From Gadus chalcogrammus (taxonomy: Eukaryota; Chordata; Actinopteri; Gadiformes; Gadidae), in assembly GCF_026213295.1 (NCBI RefSeq), contig NC_079432.1, positions 15,877,564 through 15,941,563 of the forward strand: 64,000 nt of DNA. Reading direction: 5' to 3'. A model generated the notes under the pieces. That model was given only the letters and a program-made list of their open reading frames with translations, was not told where the DNA came from and did not search any database. A program made the position numbers and the translations under genes. Positions 43,201 through 56,931 of this stretch are shown here, piece by piece (the stretch's first letter is position 1; each line of letters starts with the position of its first letter).

Positions 43201-44250
43201 CTTCATGTTGGGTCTTGAATAGAGAGTCCACAGAAATTGGATATAAATATTATTTAGTCTAATTATATATGCACAAGCTATCTCATACAAGCAGCCTAAT
43301 TATAGAAAACCAAAAATGTTGCAATGTTCATCCTATTGCGATTTAGGGTTAGAATTCCGCTATCTGATATATGGTATCCACTGTGTTAGCCAGGCTCTCA
43401 CGATGACGTAAAGCCCTCACACATGTCTGTACGACCAATACTTCCTTGTAAACCAGCCTTACAAGCCAATGAGGCGATCACTATCAAAACGGGGCATGTA
43501 TATTTTGATTGACCTCTACACCAGCAGAAGGCAAGTGTCGGGAACGGGCCAAACACCGTCTCACGTGTGGGTGAGAAAACAGATGCGCAAGGGGTGTGCG
43601 TAAAGTACCAGGTGGCGTATTTGCGTGGTCGTGTGTGTTTTTAGGGGTTCAAGCCAACAGGTTGGATCCCTATTGTTTTTGTAAGGATTTTTATTATTAT
43701 TATTTCCCCCTAGAAGTGGGCCCACAGCCCAAACCGTAAATGGTGCCGACACGCCAATTGCATGACTAGTTTTTTTTGTTTTTTTAGCGTGTGGTTTTAT
43801 GAACATTTTGAAAGAGGGAGGGAGGGAGGGAATCATGTAAATAGTTATTTTTGTTTATTTGTACATAGTTATTGTAATTTTAATTACTTTTGTTTATTTC
43901 TACATAGTTATTTATAGTATTTTTACTATTTCAGTTTTGGTGTTTTATACCATTGCAGTTTGCACTTTTTAGTAAAAATAATTGCCAAAACAATTTGTTT
44001 GGTCTTTTTTTTGTCAAAATTGCATAGGCGGAATAGCTAATTGTGTGATTATGCCTGTCTCATTACATATCAGAACATCTGGTATGCTATCTAAATGGTT
44101 CACAAGAAAGCCCAGAGGGTAACCTTTCATTTGAGACCAAGATTATGCTTCTACATGTTTTGGTTCATGTGTAGTAAACCTTTTGTGTACAGTATTCATT
44201 TTGGGTAGCCAAAGGTCTTTTTTGGAGTCTCCAAAAGGACCCTGACCAAA
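40243..44250. other. Intergenic, no gene supported
   Basis: AT-rich sequence without convincing coding frames. Short frames here show neither splice logic nor known motifs. Confidence 0.45.
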
Positions 44251-44254
44251 CCGA

Positions 44255-45300
44255 ATGGACATATCATTACATAAAAGGAGCTGGAGACTTCATCTTTTAT
44301 GCTTTGTTGCCGGCTGCTAAAATAGCATTATGCCTTGCTGGGGAACATATACACAGTGTGTATAAGTGTGCACCACCTTGGATGAAAGTTGGCAAAAAAA
44401 TCCAGCTCTATTGGCGGTGCAATGTAAGTGAGATTGCTGTTGTGGTGGACGACATTGCTGATCAGACACTAGGCCAGCGGAGAACCCATGGATTCAGGAT
44501 GATGACGAGAGAAGCCGTTCTGCAGGGTTGCTGGTTCCTTGAGCCCTGGTGTATGAAGTGCACTCCTTTCTGTATCCAGTTGGCATACAACAGAGATGAA
44601 GTAGGGGACAAAGACGCAGACACGATCATTTTCCCAGGATAACTTCCTGTGGTCAATGGACTCATGTGTTCTCCATGGGCAAAGTGCTAGAAATCAATAG
44701 ATTGAACGATGGTGGGGATATTGACAGACACAGAACGTCGACTATTCGAGAGACCTGTTCCTGGAGTTTCCGTCAGTGGGTGAATTCAATGGCGGTATGG
44801 TTGACATGGGTCCCGTTCAATTCTGCTTCCTTAAGGTCATTCAGGTTACCCCTCCCCCACACACACACTCTCCTCTCACACACTCTCCCACTCTCTCCTG
44901 CACAAACTCTACATCAAGTGTGTGTTTTCACGCGTTTTGCAATGCATGGAAAGGTCTTGATTAGGCTGATGTGGAACACAGATAAAAGCTAATTTGAAGA
45001 CGTGAGAGCTGTGTTTGTGCATGCGTTTCGTTTTACAGGAGGAGCTAGACGTTGCTGTGCAAGTAGGGAATAACCTTCGGATCCCGCCAAATAGGAATGG
45101 ACTTGATTTGTATCATTGCAAACCATTCATCATGTACAATGCACAAGAGCTTTATGATCCAGTGACAGTGATAAACTGGCCTTTGGAAAACTGACATTCC
45201 TTGTGACCCAGACCTATATGAGCTTTGTCTTCAGACAACTGAGGCCATCTATCAGAGAACAGCTGTTAGATGAGTACAAAGAATAACCTAAGGTAAAAGT
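44255..45300 (+). pseudogene. Unrecognised gene-like remnant
   Basis: A + strand frame reads KGAGDFIFYALLPAAKIALC, then EHIHSVYKCAPPWMKVGKKI and EVGDKDADTIIFPG before a stop. Later fragments read EELDVAVQVGNNLRIPPNRN and LYHCKPFIMYNAQELYDP. The Cys-rich, globular-looking composition suggests an old coding sequence broken by stops. I do not recognise the family; it may be a decayed retrogene or transposon protein. Confidence 0.3.
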
Positions 45301-45678
45301 GCAATGAATGTTTAGTCAAAATTAACAATTCTTTATCAACTTACATTTTAGGAATAAACACGTGAAAGACTTAAGTTGTTCAACGTTTTCAATGTAAAAA
45401 AAATAAGAAAAGAAAAATCACGATTAAAAAATAAAATTAAAAAATACAAAACAAAATTGAAACATTTCCGTGTCACTACAGACTTCTGAAGCATATTGAA
45501 ACATGAAAATGTATTTCAGAAGTGTGACCCTGCTTGCAGCAGCTGTTTCTTGACTTAACCTCTAGTCAACTTGCAACTTTAATTTTAACACCAGTTCACC
45601 GCAATGATCTTGAAGGCATCACAATCGAAGATCACTTTTTCAACTACCTCTTCCTAATATTGTTCTTGCATATCCATT

Positions 45679-46800
45679 TTAGGCCATATCCATCGAACAT
45701 ATTCCACTTTCTATCACAGACAGAAATTCATACCTGAATTCATAAAGATTGCAGTAGTTGCTTGCCATTTCAAGTGCACAAGAGCAGGTGTAGGCCGCTA
45801 GCCGTCTAGCGCAGTCAGAAATGTTTGTAAGGGTAACCTGGATAGTCTTTGACGGGAAAAGGTCAGAACCTTTGCAGAACCTCAGGAAGAGTCCAACCTC
45901 ATGCTGATCCATGTCTCTGAAAAATCTCAGAGGATGAGGAGAAGTTGTCCTCTCTGCTAGCGACATAGCCTTTTGGAACACGATGGATTTTGTGAGGCTT
46001 TTTGCTTTTGGCTGAAGTTCAGCAAGGATCTTTTTCCAGCATCTCACTATTCAAATACTGCAATACTTTTCAGGATTGGCTTCCAACACATTATTTACTA
46101 GAGCTGGTTCTTGTACCAACTCCTTATCCGCAATTTCCTCTAACAGTTTGCACAAGTCCTGCTCTGGTGGTAGAGAGACGTGTAGTTGTGACTGCTCAGA
46201 ATAGTGATGACCTCATCCATATCAGCCCAGTTAAAATCATTCAAAGCCTCTGTTAGGGGTCCTTTATAGTGGGTCTAATGTTGTAAAAAAAAATGAATCC
46301 ATTAAGCTGCAGTTTGGTAAAGGTATGGAGAGGGGTTCAAGAAATAGTGAAGCCAGTTAAATGAGCAAATACTTAAATCTCTGCATCCAAGTGCCACAAT
46401 GCATGAAACAGCTCTCCATCCCCGTTTCCGATAGGCATGATGCTATGGATCTTTTATGTGCTTCCACAGGTCCCGGATGCATAAAATCTTCTCCATAAAT
46501 CAATGAGAAGGTCCATCCCCTTCCAAACTCCATACTCGAATTGACCCTATTCCACCAATCAAATGTTATGTTGGCATCAAGTTTGTTATTATCTGCACAT
46601 GCCTGGATCATGTCAGGGATGCATTGGGCTGAGTGAACGGTAATGGTTCTTATGTTTCCGGACTCTTGACAGAATACTGTAGTTAAGCGGACTGAATTTC
46701 AGCTGCAGAGTTGCTCATCCGGAATTGATTCATCAACGTTGTTTTCCAATTCAACCAGCCACCGGAGAGGTTGATAAATCAATGTGTCAAAGGGAACATC
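45679..46800 (-). pseudogene. Decayed HECT-like domain gene copy
   Basis: On the minus strand, fragments in changing frames read WWNRVNSSMEFGRGWTFSLI (about 46555), LCKLLEEIADKELVQEPALV (about 46150) and MDQHEVGLFLRFCKGSDLFP, then YTCSCALEMASNYCNLYEFR (about 45900-45740). The last part resembles a HECT C-lobe: FLRF.TGS.., I.V.F, and a Cys before LE.P.NY. Several in-frame stops show it is not functional. The identification is by pattern memory only. Confidence 0.45.
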
Positions 46801-47288
46801 CCCAGTGTCACCAAAGAGAATCACTTCTCCGTCCAGGATGACAGGGCCGGGGGAAGACATCCCATGGAAGGCGATGGGGCCCTGGGGTGACCCGGTGGAA
46901 CAGGAGGCTGCTGGAGGAAGACCAACCGGGGTCTCGGCCTATGTTATTAGACATTCCTCTGATGAATGGTCTTCGACAGATGTTGCATATAAGGCCTCTT
47001 AGGGCTCCCCCGAGCCCATAACACAAAATGTGTAATCTCAACTCATCAATGTTTCCTTTTTGTGGACTTCTGCGGCCTGAGAGGACAGTATGGTAGACGT
47101 TGGCACATACGCGAGGTAGGAATGGCTTGTCATAGATTTTGGGTGAAGATTTAAGACCAGTGTTAACACGATGTCTCTTGTATATTGTCAAAACAAATCC
47201 CAAACATTGTAGATGTTGGCCTACTGTGTCTTGAGAACATGAGGACTCAACCCAAGACCGCATAAGCTCATACAGTAAGAGTAGTAAG

Positions 47289-49250
<1,962 letters not shown>

Positions 49251-49839
49251 CCTACCGTCGACCCCAGGGCCCCAGATGAATCAAAACCAAAACTGTTGGT
49301 TAACCGTTCAAAATCATCCGGCACCACGCAGACATCTGCGGAACATCTCACAAAGCTCTCTGGTACAGGTAAGCCAACCCTCCCCCCCGCCCCTTCTACA
49401 CGGTCGGGGGCACATCGTATGTGTATTCAGGCCCGAACACATGCATACATTCAGTTTTCAAATGGGCACACACAGACAGAGAGATACAAAGTCCCACATG
49501 GCCACCACACATCCCGACATGTTAAGGTGTGTTTGTGTTCTTTCAGATGAAATCACAGCAGAGGGGTTTGTTAAAGACCTCCTATTATACTACTTTTCTG
49601 TTCTTAATTTCTTAGTAATGACTCCTATAGAGCAACCTGACACGAATCACAGCACAAAAAACCATGTAGATTTTCGGGAAACTCTTCCTCTCATCTGGGC
49701 GCTTTCAGCATCTTGGCTTCAGTCCTACTCCGCCCCCTCACCCCCCTCCTGCCAACCCCACTCCGTTGTGATTGGTTACCTTCCGGAAGAGCATGTTGCA
49801 GCATTACCATACATGGAAAATCCGGATTGTTCTATGTAG
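49251..49839 (+). CDS. Possible two-exon coding fragment, unknown product
   Basis: A 118-bp stretch (49251-49368) lies between a CACAG acceptor and a consensus donor ACAG|GTAAGC. It codes PTVDPRAPDESKPKLLVNRS, KSSGTTQTSAEHLTKLSGT. A second block starts after TTTCAG at 49547. Joined in phase 1, it continues DEITAEGFVKDLLLYYFSVL and stays open to TAG at 49837-49839. Frame agreement and donor quality are suggestive, but no family is recognised and no upstream exons were found. Chance is a real alternative. Confidence 0.22.
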
Positions 49840-49867
49840 ATAAATCCCGTTAATTTGAACAAGTGAA

Positions 49868-50002
<135 letters not shown>

Positions 50003-50224
50003 TTGTGGGGTTCCCTCTGCTCCCTGCTGACCTTGGCGCTCCTTGGAGCAGCAGGGAGCCCCTGGGACATTCCAGCCCCAGCAGGTTTGGTTTCAGATCA
50101 TTCATGGGAGGACTCGTAATCGCACACATGTAGAGTACAGGGAACATGAGGGGTCGAGAGAACAGTGTTCTGGTCCCTCCTCAGAGATCAGAAGGGGTCA
50201 AATATCTTTTGGGTGCTTTTTCCC

Positions 50225-50290
50225 GGGACTTTATGTTTAGGGGTCTGATGTCGGCCCGTTGCTGCCGGCGATCTGGCGCTGTGTGCGTAC
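50225..50290. repeat. 60-bp segment shared with the solo LTR
   Basis: CTTTATGTTTAGGGGTCTGA, TGTCGGCCCGTTGCTGCCGG and on to CTGTGTGCGT recur at 52811-52870 with about one mismatch. Probably a fragment of the same LTR family. Confidence 0.7.
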
Positions 50291-50514
50291 ACAAACACGG
50301 CGGTCTCAGGTTGACGCCAGTGCGTGCAGGCCCGATATTTTGTTATTTTTGTTAGTTTTTGTCCAGTGGCTGATGACCTGACCCGAACTCACTGCAGCAT
50401 TGATACCCTCGGACTACCTTCTGCATGTCTGCCGTGCAATACTGAGACACCGCTGGGGAATGGACGAATGAGGAATTCAACATTTAAAATGATATGAATT
50501 AAAATGTTAAGTAT

Positions 50515-50620
50515 ATTTATCGTTCGGCAGATGCTGTTATCCAAAGTGACTGTCTGTGTGTAATTCAGGTAGGAATTTCAACACTCTTAGGATCGAACCC
50601 AGTACCCTCCGACCATAAAC
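50515..50620. mobile_element. Fragment of a dispersed fish SINE-like repeat
   Basis: TCGTTCGGCAGATGCTGTTA, TCCAAAGTGACTG, and later GGATCGAACCCAGTACCCTC resemble a common fish repeat derived from a tRNA-like sequence. Short and diverged. Confidence 0.45.
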
Positions 50621-51254
50621 GTGTTGAAATGATGAATCGTGGACGGATGGATTGATGGAGTGAGTTCTATCAGGCTGGTCGCTGCCAGCCAGGGACAGAC
50701 TCTCCCTGACCAAGGGAAACAGCATTCCTAAGCACTCCCATAACCTTTATATCAAGTGTGTGATGTCAATACCACTTCATCCTCCTTACCACACCTCCGA
50801 TATGATTTGGCAGCACAACGTCTAATAAAGGAACTAGTAAGGCAACATTTTGTTATTGTTTAAATTCAGAGCCTTTCTGAAGCTGTTGTAGCTCTCTTTA
50901 ACGCAGCACGTTTTAATGTAAATTGCCCCTCTGGAAAATAAATTTAATTCTGACAGTTTCATAGAAAATAATTTTCTAGACAAAAAAATCATACAAAATA
51001 AAGATAACTTTAAATCAGGAATATGAAGATTGCAATTTATGTAAAAAAAATAGATCAACAAACCATTTCTATAATTCCATGAAGAAAGCAAATTTGCTTG
51101 TTTTCAATCGAGCATGAGAAACAGACAGGGGAGTTTGGACGAGAACACAGTATCAACACTACCCCAACCAGCCGCTGTAGCCTTTTAGTAGCATGGTTAT
51201 AGCCCACCACTTTAAGATGGAAGCAAAGGAGCCGGCATTCTGACCTCATTCAGC

Positions 51255-51481
51255 CAGCACCTCCCAGCCCCGGGGCCTCCAGACTGGACCAGCTCCTCCC
51301 TGTCCCGGGGCCTCCAGACTGGACCAGCTCCTCCCAGTGCCGGGGCCTCCAGACTGGACCAGCTCCTCCCAGTGCCGGGGCCTCCAGACTGGACCAGCTC
51401 CTCCCAGTGCCGGGGCCTCCAGACTGGACCAGCTCCTCCCAGTCCCGGGGCCTCCAGACTGGACCAGCACCTCCCTGGAGC
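51255..51481. repeat. 35-bp minisatellite
   Basis: Six full units starting at 51255, 51290, 51325, 51360, 51395 and 51430 plus a partial one. The core is CCGGGGCCTCCAGACTGGAC. Units differ by one to three bases. Confidence 0.95.
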
Positions 51482-52029
51482 CTGTGAGCCAGACCTCAAA
51501 AACAATCTACGGTACGCATCTACTCTATATCCTGACTTATGCACTTGTGACTTATAGACTTATGTAATTCCAATATAATTTTTTTATTTCTCTTTCTCCT
51601 CAATAGCTGCATTTTACTCAAAATGTGGTAATGCAGCACTTGAAGTGTCTGTAGTTAGTTCCAACGCTATCAAAGCTCTGACGATGAGTGTTTTCAGACA
51701 CACTTGTCCGTCAATTTGGATGAAAGCATTTGCTGAATGACTAAATGGAAAAGTAATATAAAGATCATCCGATGAAATTCCCCTTAGTAAGCTATTACTA
51801 ATCAATTCCCTTTCCCCCCGTCCATCTGTCTTCTTGGACTCCATCCACTTCCAAAGCTGTTTCTTATTCTACTACAATTGCTGACAAACAGAGATTTGAA
51901 CCTCTTGTAAGATGGTCTAGTCCGTAATTAAACGGGGGCTGCAAAGCCCCTTTTCCCAGTTCACTACTGATGTACTCATCATCATCAAGTGCCCTAGTAG
52001 CTGTGCTAATCCTGCAGGCGTTTTCAGGG

Positions 52030-52125
52030 AGGGCGGGAGTGAGGGGAGGGAGGGAGGGAGGGAGGGAGGGAGGGAGGGAGGGAGGGAGGGAGGGAGGGAG
52101 GGAGGGAGGGAGGGAGGGGAGGGCG
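52030..52125. repeat. (GGGA)n repeat
   Basis: About 90 bp of GGGAGGGA units, G-quadruplex-prone on the + strand. Confidence 0.95.
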
Positions 52126-52244
52126 GGAGGAATTCCTTGCATGTGTCAAAATGTTGGTTTCGTCTATTTAACCCTGTAGGGAGGGAGACCCAGGTAATGA
52201 GGTGATCATTGGAAAATGACCGTACACAATGGGGGGAGGGGGGG

Positions 52245-53590
52245 GGAGCCTGTGGCCCTCCTGAGGTGTTATGGAAGCCTACGGTTGCTTCATTAGCGTC
52301 CTTCAGCTCGTCTGCATTGTTAGGTCTCAATTAATCTCATTATCCTCTTGACAATGCCTGATTCATTTACCATGGAGTTCAGATCAGGCGAGATTGCTGG
52401 CCAATCAAGCATAGTAGTCCTAGTTCATTAAACCAGGTATTGCTACTTTTGTCACTGTGGGCAGGTGTTAAGACCTTCTGGAAAATGGTATCAGCATCTC
52501 AGAAGTGCGCTAAAATCCTTAAATCTTATCCTGGTACGGTTACATCGACATTAGACTTGATTCAACACACCAACACCAGAAGATGACAGTTCTCCCCAAA
52601 TCATCACTGACTGCTGTGGAAACTTCGCACTGGACTTCAAGAAACCTGGATTCTTAGCCTCTCCATTCTTCCACCAGACTCTGTGACCTTGATTTCCAAA
52701 TAAAATGCAGCATTTACTTTCATCCGAAAGAGGACTCTAGATCACCGAGAGTCAGATCAGTTATTTATCTCCTTAGCCCAGGTGTGACGGCCAGGGGCCT
52801 TTGCCAGGGTCTTTATGTTTAGGGGTCTGATGTCGGCCCGTTGCTGCCGGCGATCTGGTGCTGTGTGCGTTATTGTTTTTTTTTATGTGTGTTTTATTGT
52901 TGTCCTTCAGTGTCCTGGTTCCTGCCTGGTTCGAGCTCGGCAATTAGGGAATTGGGAGTAGCTCTGGTCTCCAGGATTGCATAAAGCTGTCCACCTAGGC
53001 AGTCAATGTTGGCTTGGTCCTGGCTCCCGTGTTATGTTGGGAGCCCAGTTAGGTCTAGCTTCCATTATATGATCTTGTGGTTACATCTTGATATTGAGTT
53101 CTGTTTGTCAAGTAAAATACCTATCATTTGTTTAATCCCTCATGAGAGATTTCCTTAAATGTTATGATCGCAGAGCTGGATCATAACAAAGGTAAGTCAC
53201 TTCTGACGTTGTCTCTGGTCCAGGAGTGGCTTGACACAGGGAATGTCTCAGTTGTAGCCCATGTCCTGGATACGTCTGTGTGTTGTGGCTCTTGATACAC
53301 TGACTCCTGCCTCAGTCCGATCTTTCTGGACTGAGGCTTCCTCTTTTTGAATGGCCTTTGCTCGACTCAGGGCTGAGTCCTGTAATCCATTTAAAGGCTC
53401 AGGAAATCTTTGCAGGTGCTTTGAGTTAATTAGTTCATTAGAGTGTCACACCTTGAGTCTACAATACTGAACTTTCGCATAATATTCTGTTTTTCTGATA
53501 TTCTGAGTTGGAAGCCATAATAATTGAAATATTTGACTTTAGGTTTAATTAATCTACATAATAAATGAGTGAAATTATTGAGAGGCCTAA
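52245..53590 (-). mobile_element. Decayed Tc1-type transposon split by a solo LTR
   Basis: The minus strand carries RPNNADELKDANEATV near 52330-52280, the end of Tc1-like transposases. Further upstream on that strand are remnants such as the WPAIS-like and CISFGN-like positions in altered frames. Sequence 53390-53590 resembles the terminal part of the same element. A 406-bp insertion lies at 52783-53188. Internal deletions and frameshifts make it inactive. Confidence 0.75.
52783..53188. mobile_element. Solo LTR inserted in the Tc1 remnant
   Basis: The insert begins TGTGACGGCCAGGGGCC and ends GGATCATAACA, so it has the TG...CA ends of an LTR retrotransposon, Gypsy-like in style. The Tc1 sequence reads on across it (CCTTAGCCCAGG | GGTAAGTCACTTCTGACG). 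A 4-bp imperfect duplication CAGG/AAGG flanks it. Confidence 0.65.
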
Positions 53591-53679
53591 TGACCTGAGG
53601 AAGAATGTTTCTGAGTCAGGTAGTCCGTACTCAAATTCTTGGGACACATCTACCAGCCGGCCGCAATGTGGAGTTCACA

Positions 53680-53850
53680 GCCTGGGGGGGAGGGGGCTCT
53701 GGTCTACAGCCTGGGGGGGAGGGGGCTCTGGTCTATAGCCTGGGGGGGCTCTGGTCCACAGCCTGGGGGGGCCCGGGGCCCGGGTCCCGGGCCTGGGGTG
53801 GGGGGCTCTGGTCCAGAGCGTGCTGGGCTCTGGTCTATAGCCTGATGATG
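53680..53850. repeat. G-rich imperfect minisatellite
   Basis: Degenerate units of CCTGGGGGG, GGGCTCTGGTCTA, AGCCTGGGG; G-run rich. Confidence 0.85.
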
Positions 53851-53884
53851 CGCTATGATCACCCCCCCTTTATGGGATTTGCCT

Positions 53885-56336
53885 AACGCCTCGTGCCCAC
53901 TGCACCGTCCGTCAAAGGGCGTCGGAAAGGCGTGGCTGACGGATGGGGGAGCTTTCCAGGGTCGTCAGACCCTGAGTAGTGTCACAGTGCTTAAATTTGC
54001 ATACGCGATTGGATGACGGATCCGTCGCTGCCGAAAAAGTTGAAAATCGTTCAACCTTTTGACGGAGCGCACGGATCCACAATGCATTGTGCGTCCGTCC
54101 CCATGTGATGTTCACATAATAATCAGTGTCTGTTATTAAACATAGAGGCTGGAAAAGAGCCAGATAGGCTCATAGGCAGTTGACATATGAGAGCTGGAAA
54201 TAATACATTGTCTGGCCATATGCTATGTTTACGGTATATTATCCCACTGACTAAAATATGTATGGGACAGTATTTTTAGCGATCACTTAGCCTCCTTATG
54301 TGTAGGCCTATCCCTTTAAATAGGTACGCACCTGGGTTGTAGAGGTGGGTGAACGCACAAAACGGGGGTGTGTGTTTTTTCTCACGGGGGGAGTTTGAAT
54401 GAGGAAGTGGCGGCAAGCTAAGTTAGATATATCAATACGACTTAGACAGCAAATGCCAGTTGTTATAGCGATCTTTTGTTTATATGTATGTTTATTTAAT
54501 ACTTTCCACCAACTGCTTTTCTCTGGACCGATCCACAAAGTGAGACTTATATAGGAGTAGCCTACCAGAATTCGGAAGGATTTACGCAGCTCGGGATCTG
54601 GGGCCTCATGTACCAAGGTTGCGTACGCACAAAAACGTGGCGTACGTCCTTTTCCACGCTCACGTTCAGATGTACAAAACGTGAAATGACCGTAAAAATG
54701 TGCGGTCCCCACGCCAGCTCCAGAGCTGTCGTACGCACGTTTCTACAGCTATTGTTCCTTTGGCGACACTTAGAGGTGACGCTGGGAAACTGGGAAAAAA
54801 GGTGAAAACAATGACTCCGAGTGATTTGCACATCAGAGACACACTAATGAACAATTAACACACCTTGCAATTATATGGGTGGCTAACTGGCTATAAAAGC
54901 ATGCGCAATGGATGAAGAAAATTGTTGTAAAAATGGCTGCGTTAGCGTTGTTAGAGGACATCGCAAATGGTCAAATCCGAAGGGCGCTGGAGACGCCGGG
55001 GCCGACGGAGCAATCCGTGCCCTCTCCTTGCTTGTCTATTCAAAAAAATAAATATTATCCTGGCATCTTTACGCACGACTTATGTGTATTGCAACTTGCA
55101 AGCAGCCAATTGTATGACCAGTATAATTACAGCATTTATGACTTCAGCATATTTACCTTGGGGATGATCGGCGTCCCCTTCATGGGCTCCCACCACTCCG
55201 GTGAGAGCTGTGTCACCGATCAAAGCGGCCACTCTCAAATCGAAGGGGGAGAGTTCCCCCACTCCCGTCCCCCCACCTGTTGCGGTCACGCTTCGGCGGT
55301 GGGCAGAAACCCTCCGCTTCACCTCCACCTTGAGGTCTGACCACTTTTTTTTAATTTCAGAGTGTGTGCGCTGCTGAGACCCCACTGCATTGACGGCCTC
55401 GCAAACACACTCCCACTCACTTCTCTTTTGTTTTGCATTTATCCCTGTTGACAGGGTTACAATAGCATATGCTTGCGCATTTCTACCTCGTGGAGCAAAA
55501 TCTCGAGCTCAGACTCCGTGAAGTTTCGTTTTTTGCCTCTGTTCATGGTGCCAGGTGATCGGATTAAGAGGTGAATCTCAGGTCCAGAGGCCTATTTAAA
55601 TGAAATTGCATATTTAAATGAGGGCGTGGACAGGGAGGAGTTTGGCACCTCGGCATGTGCGCTCAATTCCACGTTGATCGAGATGTACAAAAGAAACGTG
55701 CTTGGATCCATGCGTTCGCACACTTTGATACATCTGAATTTATTTGTGCGTAAGACAGTTTCTGGGTTTTGGCGTACGCCAAGTTTCAGTATGAAATCCA
55801 CGCAAGTCTTAGTACATGAGGCCCCTGGTGAGCGAAGCGGCAATTTTGTTCCTGTTTTTTTCTGCGCAATGGATTGCTGTTTTTGATTTGGATTACGATC
55901 AGAGACTGTTTTGTTGGATGCATTGTAAAGACAATCGCGGAAACCGGCCGACACTGCGGCCGTGCGAGACTCTGGTTCACTTTGGACTTGATCACGGATC
56001 ATTCTTGTTTGTTCATTTGTTGTATAAATAACCACACACGCACGACACTGCGGCCGTGCGAGACTCTGGTTCACTTTGGACTTGATCACGGATCATTATT
56101 GTTTGTTCATTTGTTGTATAAATAACCACACACGCATGACATCGAACACAGACAATATGTATTAGATGATTGCGGTGTATGTGTTTCTGTTGTGTCTCTT
56201 TAGCCTATTGGCGTTTAACATTGATTTCCCGATAAAAGAATAACAACAGAATGTGACGAGTTTCTGTTTTAATTAACGGAATTTGTTATACCCATTCAAG
56301 GTCAATGGGGATCACTCAACGGACGGAGGCAGTGGG
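53885..56336. mobile_element. Outer inverted-repeat transposon, interrupted by a second element
   Basis: TAACGCCTCGTGCCCACTGC at the left is matched by GCAGTGGGCACGAGGCGTTA at the right, with GTCCGT/ACGGAC subterminal motifs. The right part contains a 94-bp tandem duplication (55951-56138). A second element lies inside it at about 54601-55827. Superfamily not certain; Harbinger-like is a guess. Confidence 0.72.
54601..55827. mobile_element. PIF/Harbinger-like element nested in the 53885-56336 element
   Basis: The ends GGGCCTCATGTACCAAGG and CTTAGTACATGAGGCCC are inverted repeats, flanked by a 3-bp CTG. On the + strand near 54933, MAALALLEDIANGQIRRA matches the start of Harbinger transposases. 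On the minus strand (55385-55195), HSEIKKKWSDLKVEVKRRVS and ALIGDTALTGV match the Myb/SANT-like second protein of these elements. Both are fragments. Confidence 0.82.
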
Positions 56337-56879
56337 CACGAGGCGTTATGGTCAGCAGTGGAGCAACTGCCACACCAGGCAGCTAGCGGTGATGCAGCCA
56401 GAGAGGATGCTTTCGGTGGTGCCCCTGTAATCTCTGAGGGTTTTGGCACCACACACACCTATAGAGCGTCCTCAGGGAGTACAGACGCTTTTGGGCCGTT
56501 CTCACCACTGAGCAGGAGAGGTCACCTCGACGAACACAGCGAGGGACCTGAAGGTCTCTGTCAACCTCAGCGTCCTCGAGGTGCACGGGGTCATGACCGT
56601 GGGATTTATGTCATGACATGTTTCACGTTGTCATGTTTAAGTCTGGGTTTGAGTCCATGCTAAAGCGGTTTAATTACTTTCTCTGACCTCACTTTGTTGA
56701 GTTATGCTCTCAAGACAGCACCACACGGGGACATTTTAATAACAAAAACACCTGTGGCAGATTTATCCATTCTCTATCCCCCACTCTTTCATCTTTTACG
56801 CCTCCTCCTCTTGCCCTGTACCCTCCAGCCCTCTCTCTCCTTGTGTTTTTAACACATTTGACCTGTCTCACGGCCCCTC

Positions 56880-56931
<52 letters not shown>

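Noticed and set aside
51212..51567. Repeated WTSSSQCRGLQTG-type coding frames
   Set aside because: They are open only because the 35-bp minisatellite lacks stops; no splice or start context supports coding.
54912..55340. 142-codon frame as a standalone gene
   Set aside because: Only its start resembles a Harbinger transposase and the rest is out of frame; it belongs to the nested transposon.
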